DNA from: Pectinophora gossypiella
Taxonomy: Eukaryota; Arthropoda; Insecta; Lepidoptera; Gelechiidae
Direction: 5' to 3'
DNA: 64,000 nt
NCBI RefSeq assembly: GCF_024362695.1
Contig: NW_026063245.1
Span: forward strand, 771,501-835,500
Numbering within the stretch: position 1 is the first letter of the stretch; each line of letters starts with the position of its first letter. Below, piece by piece: positions 9,698-18,530 of the stretch. The notes below the pieces were generated by a model. It did no database searches. It was not told the DNA's origin and saw only the letters and a list, made by a program, of their open reading frames with translations. Both the position numbers and the translations under genes were made by a program.

Positions 9698-11044
9698 TTA
9701 ATCCTTTGTAGGCAAAATACACAGTTTGGACACAGGTCTCTTTATAACAACACCTTTACATTTTAAACTTACGACACGCGTAACTTGGTCCAACCCAGGA
9801 TGTTTTTGTACAATAATGCCATATAACCATCTTGCAGGAGGGAGATCATCTTCTTTAACTAACACAACATCACCAATTTTAGGTTCTGGTATATGTGACT
9901 TCCACTTGTATCTCTGCAGGAATTGGGTTAAATACTCCTGTGACCATCGTCGCCAAAAACATTGGACCATTCTTTGCATAAACTGCCAACGCTTAAGACT
10001 ATGTATATTGGAGCTTTCATAATTCCTATCAGGGACAAGCAGTAACGGTTCTCCCACCAAGAAATGACCAGGTGTTAAAGGGTATGGGTCATTGATGCCA
10101 TCTTTACTTACTTGGGTGATGGGTCTCGAATTGAGACATGCCTCAATTTGAGCTAAAGTTGTTGTCAGCTCTTCAAAAGTTAAGGTTGATGTTCCAATTA
10201 CGCGTTTAAGATGGTGTTTTGTGGATTTGATGCCTGCCTCCCACAAGCCACCAAAATTTGGACTATATGGTGGTATTCTGTGAAACGTCGTACCGTTAAT
10301 GGCAAGCCAATTGACAATGTCTGGGGTTGCTGTTAAACTTTCGGCTTGGAAAAGTGCTTTTAAATTCCTTTCAGCTCCCACAAAATTGGTGCCGTTGTCA
10401 CTCCATAGATCAGAACAATGGCCTCTTCTTGCTACGAATCGTTTAAAAGCAGCTACAAATCCTTCTGCAGTCATATCACTGACCACCTCTAGATGAATGG
10501 CTCGTGTAGACATACATATAAATAAACAAATGTAGCCTTTCGATGCATGCTGCCCTCTTCCTTTTGTCGTTCTAACGGCAATTGGACCAGCATAGTCCAC
10601 ACCGTTATGTTGAAAAGGTCTACTAGGTGTCACTCTAGCGGCGGGCAACTGTCCCATAATAGGGTTATTGGGCGCCGATGAGTGTCGTAAACAAACTATG
10701 CATTTGCGAATATGAGCTTTAACAGCATTTTTGCAATTAATGAGCCAGTACTTTGATCTAATATAATTCAACATTAATTGTGGTCCTCCATGCAACGTTT
10801 TTTGATGTGCATCAGCTACGATTAGGGTCGACACATTTGAGTTAGATGGAATTAAGATAGGATGTTTCCTCTCTTCAGACAATTGTGAATGCCGCAAACG
10901 ACCCCCAACGCGAAGAAGATCATTGTTATCAATATAGGGGTCAAGAGAAGCTAATTTGCTTTTCTTATCGACTTTTCCTGTTCTCAAAATACTAGATATC
11001 TCACTGCCAAAATAATGTCTTTGAGTTTGTCTTATGCACGCCAA
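9698..11044 (-). CDS. BEL/Pao integrase
   Basis: Seen: an integrase zinc-binding region near residues 80-125 (HGGPQLMLNYIRSKYWLINC, then CIVC). The DDE core lies in VDYAGPI (~170), LWSDNGTNFVGAER (~215) and NFGGLWEAGIKS (~270). A DUF5641-like C-terminal domain follows (KRWQFMQRMVQCFWRRWSQEYL, then GDVVLVKEDDLPPARW). Known role: inserts the element cDNA, giving the 5-bp duplication seen here. All three catalytic residues are present. The frame is separated from the RNase H frame by a break near 11060-11090. The start at 11044 is only the first in-frame ATG and not a true protein start; the protein is expected as part of one Pol polyprotein. Confidence 0.9.
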   Translation of the reverse strand: MACIRQTQRHYFGSEISSILRTGKVDKKSKLASLDPYIDNNDLLRVGGRLRHSQLSEERKHPILIPSNSNVSTLIVADAHQKTLHGGPQLMLNYIRSKYWLINCKNAVKAHIRKCIVCLRHSSAPNNPIMGQLPAARVTPSRPFQHNGVDYAGPIAVRTTKGRGQHASKGYICLFICMSTRAIHLEVVSDMTAEGFVAAFKRFVARRGHCSDLWSDNGTNFVGAERNLKALFQAESLTATPDIVNWLAINGTTFHRIPPYSPNFGGLWEAGIKSTKHHLKRVIGTSTLTFEELTTTLAQIEACLNSRPITQVSKDGINDPYPLTPGHFLVGEPLLLVPDRNYESSNIHSLKRWQFMQRMVQCFWRRWSQEYLTQFLQRYKWKSHIPEPKIGDVVLVKEDDLPPARWLYGIIVQKHPGLDQVTRVVSLKCKGVVIKRPVSKLCILPTKD

Positions 11045-11089
11045 TAAAGCTTCTTGTAATTCAGTACAAGTAAGCCATTTTGGAAAATT

Positions 11090-12067
11090 TTATCGAGATG
11101 ATCTAGCTATCATACCAAATCTCCTACACCATGCGATTACCCTTACTTGCCTATGTAACGAAGAAAATCTTGTAAACATTGGATCCTCCTCTTCACGTGT
11201 AGTGGCATGGCATGTTTTGTTAGTCTTCTCTTCCAAATTAGTATTGTAAGTTTCCTGAATAAGCGGTGGACTGTAATTTATATTGTTCTTCGACAACCAA
11301 CTCGGACCTTCCTTCCAAAGTTGCAAATCTCTTAAGTCAGATGGTTTGACACCTCTGGATGCGAGATCGGCAGGATTGCATTTAGACCTTACATGAGACC
11401 AGTGCCTTCGATCAAATAATGTTATTATTTCAGACACGCGATTAGCGATGAATGTCTTCCATCTACTTGGGTGACTGCTTAACCAAGCAAGAACCACCTC
11501 CGAATCTGTCCATCCATACACTTTATCTTTCGGAATGTTCAATACTTCCGATACTTCATGAAGTAGTTTGGCTACCAACACAGCTCCACACAATTCCAAG
11601 CGGGGAATAGACACCTGTTTTATAGGTGCTACCTTAGTCTTTGAGGCGATAAGACTGATGTGCACATCACCATTATCATCAGTAACTCGTGAGTAAACTA
11701 CAGCCGCATAAGCCTCATTGGACGCGTCACAGAATCCATGTAATTCTACGATCTGACCGCTGAGAGTGTGAATCCATCTTGGAAAACTGAACCCAGTAAT
11801 GAGCACTAACTGACTTCTAAAACTGAGCCATTCCTGCATTAAATGATGAGGTAGTTCTTGGTCCCATTCTAATCCAGCAATCCAAAGTTTCTGAATGAAC
11901 ACCTTGGCAATTATTATAACGGGAGCTATCCAACCCAACGGATCAAATAACCGTGCAATGTCAGATATGACTTTCCGCTTAGTTATAGGCATGTTCACCG
12001 GCGGTAATTGTACTGTATATTCAAATTGGTCTGTATTGTTGTTCCAATTCAATCCTAAAACTTTCAA
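11090..12067 (-). CDS. BEL/Pao pol, end of RT plus RNase H
   Basis: Seen: KVLGLNWN near the start marks the conserved RT connection of Pao elements. Next come RKVISDIARLFDPLGWIAPV and an RNase H-like domain with LHGFCDASNEAYAAVVY, IPRLELCGAVL and YGWTDSEVVLAWL, followed by NPADLASRG. The acidic residues of the RNase H site (D, E, D) are in these motifs. The frame overlaps the preceding RT frame by four bases but in another phase, so the junction at 12064-12067 is a frame break rather than a real gene boundary. After HRQVRVIAWCRR the frame becomes meaningless and stops at 11090. Confidence 0.87.
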   Translation of the reverse strand: MKVLGLNWNNNTDQFEYTVQLPPVNMPITKRKVISDIARLFDPLGWIAPVIIIAKVFIQKLWIAGLEWDQELPHHLMQEWLSFRSQLVLITGFSFPRWIHTLSGQIVELHGFCDASNEAYAAVVYSRVTDDNGDVHISLIASKTKVAPIKQVSIPRLELCGAVLVAKLLHEVSEVLNIPKDKVYGWTDSEVVLAWLSSHPSRWKTFIANRVSEIITLFDRRHWSHVRSKCNPADLASRGVKPSDLRDLQLWKEGPSWLSKNNINYSPPLIQETYNTNLEEKTNKTCHATTREEEDPMFTRFSSLHRQVRVIAWCRRFGMIARSSR

Positions 12068-12807
12068 AACACTCTCTGTATGCTTTTCTTCGCCAATTTT
12101 ATACCCTTTTCTGCTTTAAATTCACCTACTCTTTCTAATAATTCTTCACAATTGCTTGCCCATTTCTGTAATTCAAATCCTCCCTTGCTCATTAAATCGT
12201 TCATTTCTCTGTATACTTTTAAACCCTCTTCAACTGACTCACACCCTGTCATCAAGTCATCCATATAAAAATCTTGTAAGACTCTTGTAGATGCAGCTGG
12301 GAATACGTCGCCTTCATCATATGCTAATTGCTGAAGTGCTCGGACAGCCAGGTAAGGTGCAGAAGCGGTCCCGAATGTGACTCGTAACATTCGGTAATGC
12401 TGAACATTTCCATCGTCCCCAAACCATAACAGACGCTGAAAATCCGTGTCTTCTTCAGCTACCTTCACCTGCCGATACATTTTTATTATATCGGCTACTA
12501 GACATATGGGATGTACACGCCAACGCATAACAAGATGTCTCAAATCTGGTTGTAATGTCGGTCCTACTAAGAGGTCATCATTTAAAGAAACTCCGTTTGT
12601 ACCTGCACACGAAGCATTCATTACAACTCTCACCTTAGTAGTCGCCTTATCTTCGCGCACCACTGCATGATGAGGCAAATATACAGCTTTCGCTGTATTT
12701 TGTTCTTTTTGTGGTACGACCTCCATGTGGCCTAAGTCTTCATACTCCTTCATCACATCCGTGTATCTTTTCTTCAAGTCTGAATCTTTCGATAGACGTT
12801 TATCCAA
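12064..12807 (-). CDS. BEL/Pao reverse transcriptase
   Basis: Seen: RT fingers and palm with YLPHHAVVRED, VRVVMNASC, LVGPTLQPDLRHLVMRWR and VADIIKMYRQVKV (first catalytic Asp). LRVTFGTASAPYLAVRALQQL and the catalytic YMDDLMTG near residue 190 follow. Known role: copies genomic RNA to cDNA in the cytoplasm. The true frame extends a little upstream of 12807 (to about 12836), where it departs from the gag-protease frame by a one-phase shift. At its end the frame shifts again into the RNase H piece. The RT core itself looks undamaged. Confidence 0.88.
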   Translation of the reverse strand: MDKRLSKDSDLKKRYTDVMKEYEDLGHMEVVPQKEQNTAKAVYLPHHAVVREDKATTKVRVVMNASCAGTNGVSLNDDLLVGPTLQPDLRHLVMRWRVHPICLVADIIKMYRQVKVAEEDTDFQRLLWFGDDGNVQHYRMLRVTFGTASAPYLAVRALQQLAYDEGDVFPAASTRVLQDFYMDDLMTGCESVEEGLKVYREMNDLMSKGGFELQKWASNCEELLERVGEFKAEKGIKLAKKSIQRVF

Positions 12808-12836
12808 TCGAAAAAGGCACTTGGCAGCGGTCTCTC

Positions 12837-14975
12837 TTAAATTCCCATATTGACATTTTGGATCGCTTTTCGGAACGGCAGCTTCACAACGTAGCGACCA
12901 TGCGAATCTCGCGTGGTTGTATTTTCAAACAGATCCTCACAGGTTTTTTCTTCTTCAGTAAGAAATCGTTTACTCTTCATAGTAGAAGGTTCTGCTTCGA
13001 GTTCCCAAAATTTCCTCAACAAATCACTCTCATTCACGTGAGCATGCATGGAAATAATCATTGTATTGCGACTGCTGACTTCAACTTCCTCCTGCACCCT
13101 TTCGGTAACTTGGCCGGAAAGTATCCATCCAAGTTTCGTATTCTGAGCAACTGGAGATCCCACTGGGCCTTTCATTATACCATCCATTAAAATTTGTCCA
13201 TAAACTTCGGCTCCAAGCAATAAATCTATTTTATTTGGTTCCGAAAAACCAGGATCAGCTAACTTCATCGTCTCCAGTTCTGGCCACTTGGTGTACATTA
13301 CCTTTCTTGATGGAAGGAACGTTGTCAACTTCTTCAGGACATGCACCTTTACTTTCACGACATAATTGGGATCATAGACTGACTGCACCTTGATAAATAC
13401 CACGGAAGTCGAGGTCACAGGTTTGTTGTCTCCATCTCCAACTCCTGATACATGGATCTTATTGGGCACCTTCTTCAAACCCAGTGTTTGAGCTGCAGAC
13501 TCCGTTATAAACGAAACCTGAGATCCTTGGTCTAATAAAAATCTAAGCGTAACTTCCGTACCAGTGTTTGATCTTGACGTAACCAATGCTGTAGCAAGTA
13601 ACACTTGACTGCGTACTTTCGCGAAGCACGACAGCACGTTACTGCTGGTTGTCTCTAATTGTGCTTCTTCATCTTCTTCGGCATCTGAAGCCGTCGCTAT
13701 ATTAGAAATAACGTTATTGTCTCCAGAGTCAAACGCCGATGTACTGGATTCTGGCTGATCAGGGTGAAGCAACACGTTATGCTTCCTTCTGCAAATGGTA
13801 CACCTGATAGTTTGTCGGCATGCAAAAACCGAATGATTGGTACCCAAACAATTAAAACACATACCATTCGTTTGGACAAAGCTATGTCGTGTCGTGTAAG
13901 GTTCATTAACAAATTTTTTACATTTTGAAATCCTGTGATTATCTTTACAAAAAGGACAAATAACACCGTTATTTGTAATGTCACTATTAGACTTCGCTAT
14001 GTTGGAGACATGCATCACCGTGGCTTTTACATTTGTATTTACAACTTTAGGCCTACTTTTGGTATCCAAAAATTCCAATGACCTAAATCGATGACTCAGA
14101 AACTTTCTAAATATATCCAGTTTAGGTAATTCATCAGATTCACTAGCTTTAGCCTCCCATAACCGTCGGGTATTTGGATCAAGCTTTTGTTTTATAATGT
14201 GAATCACTATAATATCCCAGCTACTAATATCAATGTCTAAATTTTTTAATGCACTCAGACATTCATTCATTGTATCCAGAATACCCTTTATAGCACTTGC
14301 AGATTCAACTGATAAGGGTTTCGAACCCATTAAACGATTCAAAACTTGATCAGACAGGTATTTTTTGTTGTCATACCTGCTCTGCAATTTCTCCCAACAA
14401 ATTAAATAATTATCATCGGTAATAGGAATATAGCGCAACAGTTGGTCTGCTTCTCCAGATAAATGACTCTTGAGGTAATGAAGTTTTTGTACATCATCCA
14501 AAGCTTCATTTTTGTGTATTAGAGATATAAATAAGTCACGAAAACTCGGCCAATCAGTATAATTACCATTAAAGGTAGGTATTGAAATTTTTGGTAACCT
14601 TACACTGCAAATTTTGCTGTCTCCAACTTTGTTAACTGTAATTTTGGTACTGCCTTGGACAGGCTTGATAGACAATAACTTTTCCTTGAGTTCGCATTTA
14701 TAATCAAAATAGAACTCTTCAGTGGCTTCATAAATGCCTTCTCTAACATATTTAGAATCGGCTAAATCTGACGGGTCGGTTTCACCAACAATTTGTCTAT
14801 GCATTTGATTAAAAGTTGACCATTGAATCTCCAATGCATCTAATCTCGCTTCACAGTAAGTAACAGTAATTCTGTCTTTTGGAGATTTTTTAAAATTAAT
14901 TCTTCCTCTGCGTAAAATGTCTCTGACTTCTTCTTGAAGTCTAACTGATGCATCAAAATCAAAATCTTGACTCAT
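12837..14975 (-). CDS. BEL/Pao gag and aspartic protease
   Basis: Seen: ATG at 14975 (MSQDFDFDASVRLQEEV) is preferred to the upstream TTG at 15002. A DUF1759-like gag core lies at residues ~120-290 (LPKISIPTFNGNYTDWPSFRDLF). Cys/His knuckles follow near 340-400 (CPFCKDNHRISKC, CFNCLGTNHSVFAC, CTICRRKHNVLLH). A DUF1758 retropepsin has FLLDQGSQVSFITESAAQTLGL near 480 and LLLGAEVYGQIL. Known role: particle assembly and polyprotein cleavage. The protease motif is DQGS rather than DTG or DSG, which is normal for this superfamily. The stop at 12837 follows a shift from the RT frame and is therefore probably not a native terminator. Confidence 0.88.
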   Translation of the reverse strand: MSQDFDFDASVRLQEEVRDILRRGRINFKKSPKDRITVTYCEARLDALEIQWSTFNQMHRQIVGETDPSDLADSKYVREGIYEATEEFYFDYKCELKEKLLSIKPVQGSTKITVNKVGDSKICSVRLPKISIPTFNGNYTDWPSFRDLFISLIHKNEALDDVQKLHYLKSHLSGEADQLLRYIPITDDNYLICWEKLQSRYDNKKYLSDQVLNRLMGSKPLSVESASAIKGILDTMNECLSALKNLDIDISSWDIIVIHIIKQKLDPNTRRLWEAKASESDELPKLDIFRKFLSHRFRSLEFLDTKSRPKVVNTNVKATVMHVSNIAKSNSDITNNGVICPFCKDNHRISKCKKFVNEPYTTRHSFVQTNGMCFNCLGTNHSVFACRQTIRCTICRRKHNVLLHPDQPESSTSAFDSGDNNVISNIATASDAEEDEEAQLETTSSNVLSCFAKVRSQVLLATALVTSRSNTGTEVTLRFLLDQGSQVSFITESAAQTLGLKKVPNKIHVSGVGDGDNKPVTSTSVVFIKVQSVYDPNYVVKVKVHVLKKLTTFLPSRKVMYTKWPELETMKLADPGFSEPNKIDLLLGAEVYGQILMDGIMKGPVGSPVAQNTKLGWILSGQVTERVQEEVEVSSRNTMIISMHAHVNESDLLRKFWELEAEPSTMKSKRFLTEEEKTCEDLFENTTTRDSHGRYVVKLPFRKAIQNVNMGI

Positions 14976-15735
14976 TTTGGAAGATAACAATACAATAGTC
15001 AACCGTAAATAAAATGCCGACTAAAATATAACTCTTACACATATATTTTAAAGTACCAAAATATATGACATATATAACTTAATATTATTATAATATATCA
15101 CAGATGAGACCACTAAACAATCTTATTTAGTATCCAATACTAAATTAGAATTGATCCTTACAATTTTTATGAAAATTTTCCAAGTGTTTGAACTTTTTCA
15201 ATATTTGGAAAATTTGGGCATAGGTTCCCCGTCTCAACTAAATATTTCAAATTATTCTAAGTCCTAAACTACGAATTTACTCAAAGTTAAAGTTCTCAAA
15301 TAAATAAAGTTCAAAATAGCTTTCGTTCTTTAAAACTCCATACACGCAATATCTTAATAAAAAAGAGTACTCACGATTCTATCACCTCACTCACTGAATA
15401 CTTCACTGCAATTTTGTTTCAATTGGACGTCTCGTATGAAAACCGCTTCTATTACCACACAGCTTGAGTATGTAACTCCTTGTAGTGTAGCACTGCCAAC
15501 TCCAACTCCGCTCTCGGTTTCTTTCTTCACGGGAACTAATTGTGTCGTGGTAGTCCTCACTTTATATCTTCAAAATTTATCCATGATGTAGGTACGGGGT
15601 GGTATACTATCCATCCACTCCTCCGTCCCCCATACAAGGGAGCAGACACCATCGACAACAATCCGTTACCACGTCGGCGTCCTTAGGAAACATTGCACTT
15701 ATCCATAGGGCTCTCAATCCAGCTCCGTAGGACCA
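14976..15735 (-). other. 5' leader of BEL/Pao element with primer-binding site
   Basis: About 760 bp between the 5' LTR and gag. The base next to the LTR starts TGGTCCTACGGAGC on the minus strand (15735 downward), a primer-binding-site candidate whose tRNA I cannot name. The rest is AT-rich leader without an ORF. Confidence 0.65.
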
Positions 15736-15969
15736 TGTTCAGGCTCCGTCTTCACAAAAAACTAATTACGAGATCAGGTTCTAATAATAAAACTCCAAAC
15801 CAAGTAATAGTTGGGTAGATAGAATACCGAATTTATTTTCACTTAAAACTACTTGTATTATTCGCGGTAAAACATCGATAGTGAGTTCTAATTTACAACT
15901 AGCGCCATCTATGTTATTTTAAAAGAACTAAAATTCTAATACAAGTCCAAATAGAATCGGTTTCGTACA
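15736..15969 (-). repeat. 5' LTR of BEL/Pao element
   Basis: 234 bp, TGTTCAGG...GTACA, followed by target duplication ATTAG at 15970-15974. Confidence 0.92.
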
Positions 15970-17622
15970 ATTAGTGACCTATGATACCTAGTCAATTGCT
16001 GTTTTGTGAGCCCTGTACTATTAAAAGAATAACGGTAGTGTTTGCATCATATTTACACTGGAATAATTTTGTGATGATTTGCGAATATGACGCGCCAGGC
16101 ATGCACACATTAATAATGTCATGATCAAAAGAGTTTTTTAGAAGTAGTCCTAAACCTATGCCTATATCGTCCGAGAACACAACAGTCTTTTTCGTTAGAC
16201 GTGGGACACAGTCTTTCTTGGGCGCGACGATTTTTGGCAATGCGGTCGCGACCTTTTCGGGCCCTCGCAGCGCCCCACCTGTCGGCGCAGCGGGCGCGGG
16301 CACCGCGGGCGGTGACGCTGTCGCTGACGCCCCGCGCCTCGAGGCTCCGCGAGCTCCGACCCTCCGCGGCTCGGCTCCCGGCGGCACATCACCGGCCGGC
16401 GCGACACTTGGCAGCGCGGCACACGGCGGCTCGTTGTTGGGCGGTGCGGTGTCGCACATCACTGCGGCCAGCGGCGCACCGGCGGGGAGCACGGCACTGC
16501 ATTTCGCTGCTCTGCGTGACGCAGCCCTACGCGGCGTGGCCCTTGCCGACGCAGCACTAGGCGACGCGACACTTGGCGGCGCGGCTCTGCGTGTCGCAAC
16601 CCTACGCGATGCGGCCCTGGCCGGCGCAGCACTAGGCGACGCGGCACTGGGCGGCGCGGCTCTGCGTGTCGCAGCCCTACGCGATGCAGCCCTGGCCGGC
16701 GCAGCAATAGGCGACGCGGCGATGGGCGGCGCGGCTCTGCGTGTTGTAACCCTGCGTGATTTGGCCCTGGCCGGCGCAGCACTAGGCGACGCGGCACTGG
16801 GCGGCGCGGCGCTGCGTCTCACAGCCCTACGGGGCGTGGTACCTCGCGGCGCGGTCTCGCGGCGCGTGGTACACGCGGCGCTGGTGGACGGTGAGGCTCC
16901 AGAATCTGCGACCAGCCCCCCGCGCTGCAAATCCTCTCTAGACTCGCTGCTTGTTTTGGCGCGTAGTGTTTCCAGCTCCAGGTTTCGGTCGTGCACCAGA
17001 GACTCAAGCCGTTCCGTGTTAATTACCAGGGACTCTGTTGCCTTGATGTGTTCGGCAATTTCCTTCTGTGCATTGTCATATAGTTGCTGTATTCGGGCTA
17101 ATTGGCGTTGGAGCTCACAATTTTCTTGTCGTAATTTATATTTTTCTTCATAACCTTCATCATCATCACTATATTTATCGCTCATTGAAGTGAGATCTAT
17201 GGTCATGGACTCATTTTTTTGGCAATTTTCTTCATGGACTAACTCATTGTATAATGCCAAAGTTTGTTGGGACTCATTGGTAGAATGTTGGTCCTCATGA
17301 GCTTTTATTGTATTATAGGCTACAGCAACCTGTTGCTCTAGTTCTCTGATACGATTTAGAGCAGCCTCATGGTTGTTTTGACATTCATCCTGTGAGTTGA
17401 TCACGGATTGTAAGTGGTCCCGTTGCTCCTGTAAGTCCTTATACCGACCATCTAACTCAGTGAGCTCGTTCTTTAAAAACAGTATTCTATTATTTATATT
17501 TATTACTTCTGCCTCTCTTCATGTTCTTCTAGAAGCTTCTTGCATTCCTCTTGAGATGCCTGTAGTTCAAGAAGGGCTTGCTTCAGTTTTTGTTCTAATT
17601 CCTTTTTGCTGCAGGGAGCCAT
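15970..17622 (-). pseudogene. LINE ORF1, coiled coil, Ala/Arg-rich repeats, SGNH start
   Basis: Seen: ATG at 17622 gives MAPCSKKELEQKLKQALLEL and more coiled coil. The frame breaks near 17500, and reading resumes to give one long frame (about 17480-15992). That frame has a coiled coil to about residue 160, then an Ala/Arg/Pro/Ser-rich region made of four 25-residue units, a second Ala/Pro-rich stretch, and at the end the first half of an SGNH-like domain (KKTVVFSDDIGIGLG...NVCMPGASYSQI...TVILLI). The last bases before the BEL insertion continue, one phase off, into the half-domain at 8795-9160. Known: LINE ORF1 proteins bind element RNA. No CCHC knuckle is seen. The repeat block is far more GC-rich than its surroundings. 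Confidence 0.75.
16542..16841 (-). repeat. Four 75-bp tandem repeats inside LINE ORF1
   Basis: The motif CTGGCCGGCGCAGCA recurs at 16617, 16692 and 16767, with a variant at 16542, spacing exactly 75 bases (25 codons). Because the period is a multiple of three, the expansion keeps the frame open; the opposite strand is open too, as a by-product. Confidence 0.85.
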
Positions 17623-17677
17623 ACTAGACAGAATCTGAAATAATAAAGGAAAGGCAGCAGTAACTATTCCAAGAAAA

Positions 17678-18195
17678 ATTAAGCAAAATTAAAAATTTTG
17701 AAAAAACCCACGACGGTTAAAATCTCATCGAAAAAGAATAAAATAACTCAAAACCCCCGACTTAACCCAATTATTATGTAACGAAATATTATATTAGACT
17801 TAAAAATACTTTCTAAAAAGAGTTGATATCTCGAGACATCGGTAATAGATATACTTAAGTACCTAAACAATGAATATGGATGTTTACAGTTTTTTCCTAA
17901 CGTGTCTGTTTCTCGAAAATATACTTAAATGTAGCGATAATAATTTTACCATAATACATAACCGAGGAATATCCGTCGGGGGCTGCCATTAACCCAGCTA
18001 AAGTTTTTCTAGTGACGTGAATACAATTATTGAAGAATTGTAGATGTTTAACGACGACATAAAATACACTTATGAGTATGATTAAATTTTTGTTGAAATT
18101 TCATATAGAAAAGGCAGCCTTTTGAGTTATTTTATTCTTTTTCGATGAGATTTTTACCGTCGTGGGTTTTTTCAAAATTTTTAATTTTGCTTAAT
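17678..18195. repeat. Foldback element F1, right arm mostly deleted
   Basis: Left arm 17678-17987, 125-bp loop 17988-18112, and an 83-base right-arm remnant 18113-18195. The right arm jumps from GGCAGCC straight to TTTTGAGTTATTTTA, so about 227 bases of the arm are missing. Ends carry ATTAAGC...ACCCACGACGG. Variant class B (ATCTCATCG, five A before GAGTTG, CGAAAATAT). Confidence 0.85.
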
Positions 18196-18442
18196 TTTAT
18201 TTCAGACTTTTTAGAGAGCATATACGAATCATAATCTATATAATGTGTAGGTAAGATCTCGCAAAACAATAAGTGTGATTCATCCTACCACATAATATTA
18301 AGTCCCTTATTATATATTATACAGTTGCTTTCTGTTTAAAGTTACCTCTATAACACTCATCTGAGAACATGCACCAATCACCCACGAACTCATTCCTGAA
18401 ATCCGCATTGAAATCAGACAATACGTTTTAATTTTAATAATA
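18196..18442. repeat. Diverged ~140-bp repeat block next to F1
   Basis: AT-rich DNA starting TTTATTTCAGAC and containing one diverged copy of the repeat with GAGAACATGCACCAATCAC and GCATTGAAATCAGACAAT. The same block follows foldbacks at 53295-53539 and 56405-56525. It is interrupted at 18442/18443 by a Helitron and resumes at 21060. Confidence 0.7.
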
Positions 18443-18473
18443 TCCATACTAATATTATAAATGCGAAAGTAAC

Positions 18474-18475
<2 letters not shown>

Positions 18476-18530
<55 letters not shown>
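18476..18530 (+). repeat. (TGTC)n microsatellite in Helitron copy 1
   Basis: 55 bases of TGTC units. The same tract is 75 bases in copy 2 (30721-30795), and this accounts for the whole length difference between the copies. Confidence 0.95.

Larger units (their letters stand above)
9161..15969 (-). mobile_element. Complete BEL/Pao LTR retrotransposon
   Basis: Seen: 234-bp LTRs (9161-9394, 15736-15969) that begin TGTTCAGG and end GTACA, with two mismatches between them. A 5-bp duplication ATTAG lies on both sides (9156-9160, 15970-15974). A primer-binding-site candidate starting TGGTCCTACGG abuts the 5' LTR, and a polypurine tract GGTGGGCGGAA abuts the 3' LTR. Minus-strand order is gag, aspartic protease, RT, RNase H, integrase, which with the DUF1759/DUF1758-like and Pao RT features identifies BEL/Pao. 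It is inserted within ORF1 of a LINE of the same orientation. At least three frame breaks interrupt pol, which is surprising given such similar LTRs. Confidence 0.93.
5737..17670 (-). mobile_element. CR1/Jockey-group LINE, split by a BEL/Pao insertion
   Basis: Seen: ORF1 starts at 17622, continues to 15970, is interrupted by the 6.8-kb LTR element, resumes at 9160 and ends at 8795. ORF2 (EN-RT) follows to 5943, then a ~200-bp 3' UTR and a short tail of three AATCAG units (5748-5763). Without the insert the element is about 5.1 kb, a normal full length for CR1-like LINEs. The 3' UTR contains a GTTTCTTGTCATTTCTTCTC-type block resembling the 3' fragment inserted at 46742-47082, which suggests a related family. 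Frame breaks exist in ORF1 (near 17500 and 16000) and ORF2 (near 8690 and 6870). The exact clade (CR1, Daphne, Kiri or other) cannot be set by eye. Confidence 0.82.

Noticed and set aside
16158..17153. 331-codon plus-strand open frame, Ala/Gly/Leu-rich
   Set aside because: It is antisense to the LINE ORF1 repeat region. The 75-bp period and GC richness keep several frames open; it has no domain and the minus strand continues into an SGNH-like domain.
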